Assembly: GCA_024500155.1 (NCBI GenBank)
Contig: CM044869.1
Coordinates: forward strand, 49,989,898-50,053,897
DNA length: 64,000 nt
Source: Chenopodium formosanum
Lineage: Eukaryota; Streptophyta; Magnoliopsida; Caryophyllales; Amaranthaceae
Direction: 5' to 3'
Under the pieces are notes generated by a model. The model saw nothing but the letters and a program-made list of their open reading frames with translations. It made no database searches and had not been told where the DNA came from. The position numbers were made by a program, and so were the translations under genes. Positions 32,149 through 43,027 of this stretch are shown here, in pieces; position 1 is the first letter of the stretch; each line of letters opens with the position of its first letter.

Positions 32149-33905
32149 TGTAATTCTCGGATATTTTATGATTTTATATAATATATTTTATGGAAAAATA
32201 AATAAAATAATTTTTAATTCCTATTTTATGTCCAGTAGAACTCTTGTTTACGAACTATAAATTATCTTAAACCCTAATAAAGTTATTGTATTTTAGGAAA
32301 AAAAATTAAAAAATAAAGAAAGGGAGCAGTGGTTTTCGTTTCTTGTGCGTGGTATTTGTTAACCAATACCAAAACTTTGATTCTTCTTTAAATTTTCTTT
32401 TTCATTCAACAATTTCCATTATCATATCAATTGTTTTGTTTGATGGTTACATCATGATGAGATCAATGGAGAAGCCACATGATATTTTTTTTTTTTGTAA
32501 AATCAAAGCCTACGATAGCCTATTTCTTGCCGTAGTCCGAAGTGAATTCATCCGTATGGTAATCACATAAACTTCATGTTTGATTATTATTCATTACATG
32601 TAATCACACTTTATCAATTTGGAGATGTTTGATTGTATTATTTATTATGTGTAATCACACGGATTTACTTTGGAATTGTTTGTATAATTATTGCTTTATA
32701 TTATTGTATGATTTGATATTTATATGTTTGAGTTTATAGCTATGATTGATGTATATAATTTTATGATATGATCTAATTTAATTGTCTTGTTATTATTGTT
32801 GTATTGATTGATTGTTCTATTTTTTCTGGGATTTTTTTTAATGTTGTTGTTATAGGGAGTATTGTTTTATTGAGGTTTTAGGGTTACTAATGCAGAGTAT
32901 TATTTTTTGGGTTAAGATTTAATTAATTTTGGGAACTAGTTTTATTGCCCTAAGAGTCGAGATATTTATGAATCAAATTGTTATGTTATTTGGGAACATG
33001 TGCCAATATTGAGATATTATAAATTAATTTGTGAATGGTTATTTGATCGATGTATGAGATCAAAAGGTTGAGAATTATTGTTTTGTTATTGGTTTGAGGC
33101 TCGGCGTTATAGACCTTAGTCCTTGGCATATTGGTAATGAGATAATGATCATGAGTTAAGAATGAGGTACAATCTTTATTTATATTTTTATATGGTCCCC
33201 TACAGTGGGAATTGACCCGTATGTGGTCTGGTTTAAGGTGTTTTTTCTGGTTATTGAGAGTATTCAAGTTTTTATACTTGTTGATTTGTTATTCGAATTA
33301 CTCATGTCCAAGGCTAGGTTTAGAACAAAGAGTATGGCACACTTATGGGATAGAGATTTATAAAAAGAATTGTATTTTTATTCGGGGTTGGGTTTGACAA
33401 AGGTTACTTACAGAGTACAATGTGTAATGTAGTTTTAAACTACATTATTTAATTGAGCTAGTAATGTTGATTATCCTATTATACTCTGTATTCTGATATG
33501 TGATGATTACTCAGCTTTTTGCTGACGTGTGTGTTGTTTTGTTGTGATACTTGTGTTTGCGGCCATGTCTTTTTCTTATGGTGGCCCTGCGACGATCTAT
33601 TATGGAATTTGTCCTTAATGGTGACCAGTCAAGTTGTTTAAGAAGGTTGATCAAGTGATTGTAGCTAAAGGAGCTCAAATGTTTCGATTAGTATGCTATA
33701 ACGAGTTTATAAAGTTGTATAAATAGATCACCTAGTTTATTGGGTTGTAATTATTGGGATTTTGTAAGCTTTAACACTTGACAGGTTGTCGAGTGTGGCA
33801 GTAATACCTCCAATTTAGGTATATGCTTCCGCAATTTTATTCAAAGGTTGTTTATTTTTCCTTTAATTCATATTTATTATTGGTTAGTAAATCGGGGGTT
33901 TTACA
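32149..33905 (+). mobile_element. Solo LTR of gypsy family A
   Basis: 1,757 bp starting TGTAATTCTCGG and ending GGGGGTTTTACA, with exact TSD CTGGT at 32144-32148 and 33906-33910. Its sequence is the reverse complement of the LTR family at 48238-49535 and 53653-55384. No internal region is left, so it formed by LTR-LTR recombination. Removing it with one target copy restores the LINE reading frame (RVCTG then TLPTR). Confidence 0.92.
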
Positions 33906-33910
33906 CTGGT

Positions 33911-34801
33911 ACTCTCCCCACTCGAGCTTACCTCCATTATAGACACATGACAGATTGTGTAGACTGCCCCTGGTGTGAAAGTTGCCCTGAAACCGTGTGC
34001 CATGCTCTGTTCGACTGCCCAATTGTGCGCAATTTTTGGGTTGAATGTGACTGTGTGGAAATGTCCCTATGGCCATCAGGTATGTCTTTCTTGGATCTTG
34101 TTGTCTCCTGGGCAAAGCTAAACGAAAAAAAGAAGTGTAGGGGTGCTATTTTGTTGTGGTATATTTGGTGTAGAAGAAATGATTTGATCTTCAATGGCAA
34201 AGAAACTTACCACCCCATAATTGTTGATCGTGTCTCCCGTCTTGCTTCTGATTGTATGAATTATTCAAGGAAGATTTATGGGGCTGCTAAGAGGCATCCT
34301 TGTAGAAGCCTGAAGTTGTGGAGAGCTCCGCCAGATGGGATGATCAAGATCAACTGTGACGCATCCCTCGCTAATGATGGGTGGGTTGGGCTTGGTCTAA
34401 TTGCCAGGAACCACGAAGGAGAGGTGGTGTTTGCTGCCACTCGTCGATGCAGAGCCTATTGGTCCCTGATAGTTGCTAAGGGGAAGGCTGTAGCGTGGGC
34501 TATTAGGCTTGCCAATAGCTTCAACCTGTCAAATATCATCCTTGAATCGGACAGCGAGATCCTCATCAAGCGCTTGTGCAATGGAGTTAATTTCTTCTCT
34601 GATTTTGATTCTGTTTTAGATGATATTTTATTTTTATGTTCAAAGTTTTCTTCTGTTATTTGGAGTCATGTCAAACAGAGCGGGAATGTTGTTGCCCACA
34701 ATCTAGCCCGTTTGACGTTTTTTGATAGTGTGCAAATGTGGGAGAACAAATGTCCTTGTGAGGTTTCTCCGTATGTTTTGATGGACAAATTATCAATATA
34801 A
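33911..34801 (+). pseudogene. LINE ORF2 segment 3: zf-RVT end and RNase H domain
   Basis: In-frame continuation of the LINE. First the zinc-binding part (TDCVDCPWCESCPETVCHALFDCP), then a Trp-rich linker (LLWYIWCRRNDLIFNG) and an RNase H-like domain with the DGMIKINCDASLANDG start, ESDSEILIKRL and VVAHNLAR near the end, matching the plant LINE RVT_3 / RNase H family with its Asp, Glu, Asp and His/Asn positions. It ends at a stop at 34801, 20 bp before the poly-A tail. The segment has no stop of its own; the pseudogene call comes from the upstream breaks and insertions. Confidence 0.88.
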
Positions 34802-34821
34802 GGCTCCTTTAACTTTTCCTC

Positions 34822-34846
34822 AAAAAAAAAAAAAAAAAAAAAAAAA
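34822..34846 (+). repeat. LINE poly-A tail
   Basis: 25 A residues immediately before the right TSD, marking the LINE 3' end. Confidence 0.95.
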
Positions 34847-34857
34847 CTGCTACTAGC
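34847..34857 (+). repeat. Target-site duplication of the LINE, right copy
   Basis: CTGCTACTAGC, exact match to 11306-11316. Confidence 0.92.
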
Positions 34858-35187
34858 AAGACTTAGACAAGTTTAAACAAAAATTAAACAAGATTTAGAG
34901 TTTATGTTAATGAAAATACCAAGATTTTCTTCAACCTTTGGGGTTATCAAACAATAAATAGTCTTTGTGTGATGCATCACACCCTCAAATGGTGGTGTGA
35001 AATAATTGTCCAATTATTACTAATTTACCGGTAATTTTGTTTCATAGATACTTAGAAATGGGCATGAGTTAGATTGGTACGAGGGCATATTGTATAGTCA
35101 TAATAATCCTTATTCATCTTTCTCAATATGGGTATTGGATAACCTTAATTTTCCCTAGTATTTTGTTACACGATATGTCATATATTT
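34858..35187. other. Original upstream flank of the PR-1 gene
   Basis: Once the 23.5-kb LINE nest is removed, this sequence would lie next to 11305, so it was probably the distal PR-1 upstream region. No gene is visible. Confidence 0.5.
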
Positions 35188-35847
35188 TACTACGTCCGCC
35201 CACAATTATATGCACCAAAGAGGGTTTTTACGGACTCCTAGGAAAAACTTTTAGTGTATATTAATGATGTTTGGGTAGGTTTAATTAAGTTGTAAAAAGG
35301 AGGGAAGTAGGAGAGAGAAAGTGGTCTCTTTTGGTTTATTTTGCATGTGGGCTGATTTAGATGGGAAAGTGGAGAGAGAAAGTGGGTTTTTTTTTTTGTT
35401 TTGGCAGGAAACCTTCCAAAAGAAGAGGGAAAGTACTTTCCCTCTCAAAATTTGGTGTGAAATTTTAAAAATTTCACCTTTCCATCAAAATTTTCAATTC
35501 AATTCATTTTCACATCCAAATTCAAATTTCAATTCAAATTTGGCATACCATTTAAACATAAATAAACTTGCCTTCTTATAAAAAGGCAAACAACATTCAT
35601 TGTGCATTTAATACAAACCAAAGCCACAATGGGCACCAAATCAACAATTTAGTTTCATCAAAAGAAAACCCATTAATTACAACCATAATTAGTCCAAAAT
35701 ATGTACTGCCTAATCTGATGTTAGTCCTAAACTAAGGGTAGCATTTGGGTTCCGTTCATCACCACTTCTTCAAAAAACGACAGTAGCCAAAAAACTTCAT
35801 CACCTTGCTTGAAATCTGCACACACATCAAAACAGCAAACAAGAAAC

Positions 35848-37360
35848 ATGGAAGAGTACTTTGATAAGGAATTTTTTTATGTTGACCAACTGTTAAATGA
35901 GGGACCATATGAATACAACAGTGGGGATGAAAGTGATGATGACAGTATGGAAGACTATGAGGAGGACCCACAGCACAGTGAGGTGGAAGAAGAAGTTCAT
36001 CAACAACCAACAAGCAGAAAGCAGCTCACAGTACAAAAAAAAAAAGACAGATTGTAAATGATTTTCTTTAAAACATGCAAGGTGGGGAACTCACAAGAGG
36101 TTTTCTGTCACAAACAACAAGGAAATATGGAATTCACAGAAGCACATCATTAAGAGTATGGCAGTTTTTAAAACAAAGCATAGTAGAGGGCAATGTGATT
36201 GATGTCAGAAGCAAGAAACTTGGCAGGACTGGTCCCAAACCAAGAGACATTAGTGATGAGTTCTTACACTCAGTGCCTTTGTATAAAAGGACCATAGAGA
36301 GGAGATATGCAGCAGCTCTGAAAGTAAGTCATGGGTTTCTGCATAACTTAAAGAAAAAAGGCAGATTGAGAACACATACAACAGCCAACCATCCATCACT
36401 AACATCAAACCATAAAGTGGCAAGAATGAAGTGGGCATTAGAGCATATTCACCCTATACCAGTAGTGGGGACCCTACTTTCATGGATATGCAACAGTCTA
36501 TACACATAGATGAGAAATGGTTCTGCATGAACCCAGAAACAAGCAGGTTCTACCTTTTACCTAAGGAAGAAAACCCCTACAGATGCCAACAATCCAAGAG
36601 ATACAAAATCAAAGCTATGTTCATGGCTATGGTTGGTAAGCCATTATATGATAATAATGGGCAGATGTTGCATGATAGGAAGTATGACATCTTCCCATTT
36701 ACCTACCAACAAAGGGCTAAGAAGAAAAGCAAAAACAGAGATCCAGGAGTCATGGAAACAAAGGCTGTGCAGAGTGTAACCAAACAAGAAATCAGGAAAA
36801 TTCTACTCAACAACATTCCAGCAATTAAAAGGCAATGGCATCCAAGTCTTCCTAAGGACATTGTCATTCAATGGCACAATGCAAGGCCACATCAGATTCT
36901 TATGGATGAGGAGTTCATTGCAGCCTGCACAAGTGATGGGTTTAACATACAAATGGTCTATCAACCAGCACAATCTCCAGATTTAAATGTGCTAGACCTT
37001 GGTCTATTCAAGGTCATTCAATCACTGCAGTACGAGTCTTTTCCCACTACAATAGATGAATTAATAGAGAAATTATATGAGGCTTTTGAGTGGTTTGACC
37101 ATATACTCAACAAGTACACATGGATCCCTTTGCAAGGTGTAATGAAGAAGATCCTTGAAAAACAAGGGGGGAATAACTTCACTCCACCAAATATGGGCAA
37201 GAGAAGGTTGGACAACCAAAGACTGCTACCAGAGTTGCTGGAATATGAAAGGAGACTCATTCAACAAGCTGTTGAGTACCTCAACACACTTTTTATTCCA
37301 ATCAATCAAGACAATCAAGAGAATGCAGACAACAATGAGTCAGAAGTGGATGCAGATTAG
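35848..37360 (+). pseudogene. Mariner transposase of MLE2, frameshifted
   Basis: Starts at the ATG at 35848 with an acidic N-terminus (SGDESDDDSMEDYEED) that the MLE1 transposase lacks in its visible part. An indel in the A run near 36036 and a stop near 36070 interrupt it. Then the HTH region (RKYGIHRSTSLRVWQFLKQ and a second HTH near 36300), and a shift near 36450 into the catalytic domain (36471-37360). Motifs: QQSIHIDEKWFCMN (first Asp), IVIQWHNARPH, where the expected QQDNARPH has His in place of the second catalytic Asp, and SPDLNVLDLGLF with the third Asp intact. The C-terminus is complete and ends at 37360. Because of the frame breaks and Asp-to-His change it cannot be active. Confidence 0.9.
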
Positions 37361-38392
37361 GTAAGACATGTCATACTTATTTAGCAACAACATGACTTTC
37401 ACACATAACCAAAGATGGACTCACTTCTGTTTTTTGAATCCCATAAGCTAATGATTTTGGTCAAAGCTATTTATGCTTTGGTTATGTGTATTTTGGTACA
37501 ATTTCATTTAACAATCTGTTGGCGGTCATGTAATGCATTAGTAGATTAGGGACTCTAAGATGTAACCTTTTGATAAGTCATGAATGAAACAGTTAATTAG
37601 GCTTGACTTTGAATTCCATCAGAGGGTTTACTTTGTTTTCATTTAGATGTTGTATGTTTACAAGCATGTTAAGCACTTGTTGGAGCAACACAAGCATACA
37701 TATCCAACTCAAAGTGAGTCCCATCATCATTTGGAATTAGGGGACACAAGTATGCATTTAATGGGGACTCATACCATTTAGTAAAAGGCACTGACAGGCA
37801 AGAACTAGAAGGCAACAAAGGTAGGGGACTTTATAGACAATTGCCATTGCAATCATTACTCATCAATCATGCATTCCCTTGGCCAACATCAAACAGACAT
37901 TACAAAGAACCAAGACATACAGTCCAAGCAACACCCACAATCAAACCAGCACCCATCATCCAACCTACAAACATACTCCAACCAGCACACATAATCTAGC
38001 CAAGTAACATTATCCAACCAGCACACATAATCCAGCCAACATACATTATCCAACCATAATCCACCGAACAGACAGAATCAAACCAGCACACAACAACAAA
38101 CCAACAAAACATGATCCATTAACCATATCCAGCCAACATAACAATATCCAGCACACATAAACTAGAAAGCCCATAAAATATGATCAATTTACAATCTCAG
38201 AAACAAACACCATCACCCATCAAAATCAAATGTTCTTAACAAGGCACAAAATCAGTAACAAGAACTCACAACACATCAGACCACAAGCATAACAATGTAC
38301 ATATACATTCAACTGTGTAATGAAACAAGACAAGAGTAAATCCAACAAGCTCAATTCAAAAAATAGGGTTTAGAAATAGTTACGCTGCAAGA
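37361..38392. repeat. MLE2 spacer with degenerate CCAGCACACATAATC repeats
   Basis: Non-coding region between the transposase and the convergent second gene. From about 37900 to 38165 it is built of degenerate short units such as ATCCAACCAGCACACATAAT and CCAGCCAACATA. No gene found. Confidence 0.6.
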
Positions 38393-39006
38393 TCAGTTAG
38401 AGGGAAGGAAGTCATTAGGGTATTTGTCCCTTAGGTAGGCCATGTAACAAGGATCCCAGTCCTTGTACTCGTCTGTGAACACAGACCTCACCCTCTTCCT
38501 CCCAGGTGAGCAACTGGAGTTGGCTGGAGCCTTTAGGGCCTCAGGTAAGACAGCAGGAGACTCGGGAGAGTCAGGTATGACCACCACCTCCACCGGCGGG
38601 GGAGGAACTATGATCTCAACAACATCAGAGTCATTAGAAGACTCAGCCACCTTAGCCAGCGCAGTAAATGGGCCACCTTCACCCTCATCAATCAGATCGA
38701 GACCCACAGCAGCCTTACCAACCTCGTTGTTGTGTAGATCTGGGCAGTAAATAGTCAGATCTTGAATAACTTCGCCTTCCCCACCCTCCGTCTTCCCCTT
38801 CTTCTCTGTGGTAGAACCCCTGTCCTGTTCATCATCACTTGAAGAGAGTGAAGCAAGTTTAGCCCTAATTTTCCCACCAGAGTATCATGAAAAATAACTC
38901 GAGTAACGGCGTACTGGTTTTGGTTTTCCAGATGCTCGTTCACCCCTCCAACTACTAGATGTGGCCTCAGTCTTCTTCCCGGTGTTCGCTTTTGGAAGGG
39001 ACTCAT
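38393..39006 (-). pseudogene. MLE2 second ORF, accessory protein of unknown function
   Basis: On the minus strand, from an ATG at 39006, the frame can be followed for about 200 codons to a stop at 38393 with a small N-terminal frame change near 38995 and one TGA near 38887 (context SSYF-stop-YSGG, perhaps a former Trp). The rest is open. The product has a basic start, a Ser/Asp stretch (LASLSSSDDEQD), an acidic middle (DLIDEGEGG), then SSNDSDVVEIIVPPPPVEVV and VIPDSPESP, a basic GRKRVR and an aromatic tail (DEYKDWDPCYMAYLRDKYPN). VVEII after Ser/Asp resembles a SUMO-interacting motif. Layout and motif order resemble the MLE1 second ORF. I do not recognise the family. Confidence 0.55.
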
Positions 39007-39482
39007 TGCGATCTGGGGTTTTTGACAATTTTGGAGTGAGAAAACAGTGCAATAGGAACTAGGGTTTCACAGAGAAAAGGGAGACGAGGAGAGAGGAGAT
39101 GAGAGAGTAAGGGGAAATTGAAAGGGGGGTAAGGGTTTTTTTAGGAAGAACTGGAGAGTTCTCTAGGTTTTTGAATTTCTAGGCAGCATATTCAAGAAGC
39201 ATTCAATGAAATTCATTGAATGAATCGGTTGGGAGATGAATGAGAGGAAATGAGGGGTTTTAATTTTGGTGGGAATCATTTGGGGGGGATGATTTAGTTA
39301 GGTTTTAATTAAGTGCAATCAAAACATACTAAACAAGTTTAAGGAAAAAAAGTAAGGGTAAAATTGTCCTTTTATTACTTTTTTTTTTTTTACTAAAATA
39401 GGGAAAAAAAAAAAATTTGTTACACATAATACAAGGACCCTTAAATGGCAAATGTTGCAGATAATTGTGGACGGAGGTAGTA

Positions 39483-40514
39483 CAAAGCCATCAACATAAA
39501 GATCTTAATTGTCAAATGTGTTCTTCACTTTAGATTTAATTTGGAGTAGAAATGATGAGGCCACATGCGTAACAATAATAAAAATACACTAATAATTACT
39601 AGGACTAACTTAAATTTGGATTAATAAGTTAACTTACTTGAATTGACATTCATTATAAGAGTTGCGCATTGCTTACACATTAGCATATGAACCATAAACT
39701 TTCTTCACGCATTCATTCAACAAACACTTACGCGCGTTGTCAAAAAAAAACAAACACTTACGCATTGCTTACATAGAATGACACAAGCATTGCATCTTTT
39801 CTACTCTCTCGATCGATCTATTTCTTTATTGTTTGATTCCATAATTGTTTAATTGCTACTAGCCTAACTAAGATATTATCTTTTATAAAAACCCTTGCTT
39901 GATTGATTATTACCGACTTCTCTTAACATATTCACATATGTAAATTTGGCCATTTATTTTTATTTTTTATTCGATTATTAACAACAATCGTTGCATTACC
40001 GCATTCTCTTAACATATTAACATATGTAAATTTGAGTATTTGATCATTTATTTATTTATTTATTTATTTTTAATGTAAAATAACACTGAATTTGTGTTAA
40101 AATATATCTTCACAATATCAATTTTTTTATAATTTATAACAAAGATATCGAAAGTTAATAATGATCATACTTACGTGTCAATTCTAAGAAGAAGAAGAAT
40201 AAATAAAAAAAAATGTCAAGAGTACATGACTAATTTAAACTTTGGCAAGATTTGACTTTCTAGCTTAATTGCTTGACTAAACTTGTTCAAAGTCTATAGC
40301 ACTTTTTCCATGTAATTTCCAATAAGGCTACTATAACTTCAACTTGTTATTTGAAAACAAATAAAAAGTTAAATAAATCATGATATTGATACTACTTGCT
40401 TCCAAATAAATAAATAAATAAATGATAGGGATCATAATACTGATACTACTTTATACTTATCTAAATGAAATAAGCTTACTTTAAACTACTAATATTTGAT
40501 CTTATATATTTTGG
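39483..40514. other. AT-rich intergenic sequence
   Basis: Contains short TTTA and AAAT runs (around 40040 and 40405) and a small direct duplication of CAAACACTTACGC at ~39720-39765. No gene recognised. Confidence 0.5.
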
Positions 40515-41063
40515 TTAGTATAGCCATCCATTGCCCTCTTTGGGTGGTCATGAAGAGAGAGAAAATCTAAAAAATATTAAAATAATAAAAGGGAGTGGTT
40601 TTTGATGGAAATGGTGCATAACCAGGTCATGGCCATGCCCATTTGTGAAAAGTGGGCAATGCATGTGTATGTGACACTTGTCCAAGAGCTATTGGTTGCT
40701 GGTAATTTTTTTTTATTCAATGTGCAAAGCTTCACGTGGGAAATTGAAGGAGGGAAGAAAGTTGGGTTAATTTGTTGGGAAATGACACTTGGCATCATCT
40801 TGTTTGTTTTGCCATTTTCAATCCAATGGTCTGCAATTAAAGTAAAATATAAACGTTGTAAAATTTACAACGGTCATAACTTTTAAAATAAAAACTTTTT
40901 AAAAAAATAATTATACCAACGACTCTAATTTTTTCCCCTCTATAAAATGAGTATAATTTTGAGGTATTTTAACCCAACTTTTTTTTCACCAATTATTACT
41001 CCCATATTTAAGTAAGCAAAATTTTGTGGTAATCCAAGGTTAGTGAAATTAAAATTTTTGGAG

Positions 41064-42459
41064 ATGAATAACCCAAAATCCCAAAGGAAAAAAAATCCCA
41101 CAAAATCCAAAAAATCATCACAGCTTCAAAATAATTCAAATATTCATCCCTCTTTTTCTAATCATCCTATTGATCTGAATTCTGATTTAGAACCTAATTT
41201 AACACAATTTTCTACTTACGTTTCTGGTAATGTGAATTTCTCAAATCTAAATACTTTTACTCAATTGCCTTAACGACCACCGCAATATCCAAACATCTCA
41301 TTTAGTCAAGATGATTTTCCAGCTACTAATTGTTCATCTTTTCAAAATTTTCAATTATCTCAAGATGAATCCACATTTCCTATCTCACAACATTTTACTA
41401 TGTCACAAGGTGAAGCTGCATTTACGGGTTTTGATTGTTCATATAGATCGAACGCACCATCAGATGACGGTGATGATGAGGAAGAAGTTGAAGAAACTGA
41501 TAGAGCTAACGAAGGAGGTAATCAACTAGGGAATTGGTTTTGGTCAAAAGTTGAAGAAGTAACTCTTGTGAAAGCTTGGCTTGAGGTTAGTCAAAATAAA
41601 AATAACTAATACCAACCAGAAAGGGGATGTTTTTTGGAAGAAAATTGAATAAATGTATGATAATGTTAGAGTATATAAACAAAAGTGTTTTGAGGAAGGT
41701 ATTGAAGGGGTTACACAAGAAGATTTGTTAAAGGTTAGAGGTTTAGAGCAACTTAGATGCCGGTGGAGAAGGATAAACGCTTCATGCTCTAAGTTTTGTG
41801 GTTCATTTGCTAGTGCTCAATCTAGAAGGGGAAGTGGTGAGAATGATGAGGATGTTATGAAGACAGCATATAAGATCTATGCTGCCGACAACACAAAGAC
41901 AAAGTTGATGTCTAAAACCTTTCACGATCAGCATGCTTGGGATATTCTAACTCAACATGCTGCTTGGATGCCGGCTGAAAATATTGTTGGCACTTGCAAG
42001 AAAAAGACATCCACTCAAGGTAGCAACTCAAAAAGAATGAGGATCAATGAAGATGGTAATTACTCATCATCAACAAACCCAGATACACCAACCAGTGGTG
42101 ATATTGGGTGTTCTGGCTTCCCTTCAAGCAATGAATCCAGCAAAAACAAAGGTAAGAGTAAGATGGTGAATATGCCATCAAAAGCATGGCAAAATTGGTT
42201 GGACACGGTCCAAAACCTGAACATAACACGACAAACAGAAGCAGAAATTGAACTTACAAGATTGAAGTACCGGAGAGAAAAGGAAGTAGAGTTGTTTCAA
42301 GTGGAAAGGGAAAAGACTCAGTTAGAAAGGTAAAAAGAAGCAAGAAAGCAAAGGAAAATTAATATGGAGTTCAAGCATCTAGATTCAAAGCCATACTTAT
42401 CTGAAGCAGATCAGGAGCTAAGGAATAGTTTGGTGAAGAAATTATTTCCATCAGATTAG
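41064..42459 (+). pseudogene. Harbinger ORF1, Myb/SANT-like DNA-binding protein
   Basis: The helper protein that PIF/Harbinger elements need to bind their ends and bring in the transposase. From the ATG at 41064 the frame has an Asn/Ser/Gln-rich first part with one stop at 41271, then an acidic stretch (SDDGDDEEEVEETD), then the trihelix/Myb-like domain WFWSKVEEVTLVKAWLEVS. After a frame change near 41600 it continues QKGDVFWKKIE (stop) MYDNVRVYKQKC, LRCRWRRINASCSKFCG, and a C-terminal part resembling the NAM-associated domain (KMVNMPSKAWQNWL) with charged coiled coil (RLKYRREKEVELFQVEREK). One more stop near 42333 precedes the natural end at 42459. The order and length fit known plant ORF1 proteins. 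It is inactive as written. Confidence 0.82.
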
Positions 42460-43027
42460 TTAATTATTGTTCGCTTTCAGTTATTGTGTTTGGTTCTAAT
42501 TAGTTTATGTTTACCATTGTTGTATTTCTTTTTTTTCCTCAATTAAGTTTAAGTGTGTTTTAGATATTAATAGTTATGTTTTATTGTATTGTCGTTTTTA
42601 ATTAATAATATATGTTTACTACTGGTTTTTTTTTAAAATAAATTATTTTATGAATTATTTACTAAAATACTGGTGCATTGATGTACATATCACTGCAAAA
42701 AAAGGTATCAATTATTTTCTGAAGAGTATAGTGCATTGACGTATGTATCACTACAACAAGTAACAATTATTTACTGAAAAAACTGGTGCATTGATAATAC
42801 ACTATCTAAAGTATCAATATACAAGCATCTTTACAAACATGAATTATCACAAAAATACAATTGATATGACTACTCAATGGAAGACATTTATTGTTTTGAG
42901 TAATGCAATTATTGTGAATACGTATGTCTTTTGATAGCATACATACACTATTGTGCTATAAAATGGTTTATATCAATTTGCTTTTCATTCAACCTTCTAT
43001 TCTCAAATTAAACTATCTTTCATAAAA

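Larger units (their letters stand above)
11317..34846 (+). mobile_element. L1-type LINE split into three segments by younger LTR elements
   Basis: A non-LTR retrotransposon bounded by an exact 11-bp duplication and ending in 25 A residues. After subtracting the Athila-type insertion (14495-30660) and the solo LTR (32149-33905), with one copy of each TSD, the LINE is about 5.6 kb, a normal full length for plant L1 elements. It contains a 5' UTR of ~159 bp, ORF1 (11476-12810), ORF2 (starting 12807, overlapping ORF1 by ATGA), a C-terminal RNase H domain and the tail. The reading frame of ORF2 resumes in register across both insertions once insert and duplicated target are removed. Confidence 0.92.
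35190..39480 (+). mobile_element. Mariner-like element MLE2, non-autonomous copy
   Basis: 4,291 bp. The ends read CTACGTCCGCCCACAATTAT and, on the other strand, CTACCTCCGTCCACAATTAT, both followed by (A/C)TGCA(A/C)CA. TA duplications are at 35188-35189 and 39481-39482. The transposase reads on the plus strand (35848-37360); at the other end a second frame reads on the minus strand (39006 to 38393), convergent with it. The TIR sequence differs from MLE1, so the two belong to different subfamilies. Confidence 0.93.
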
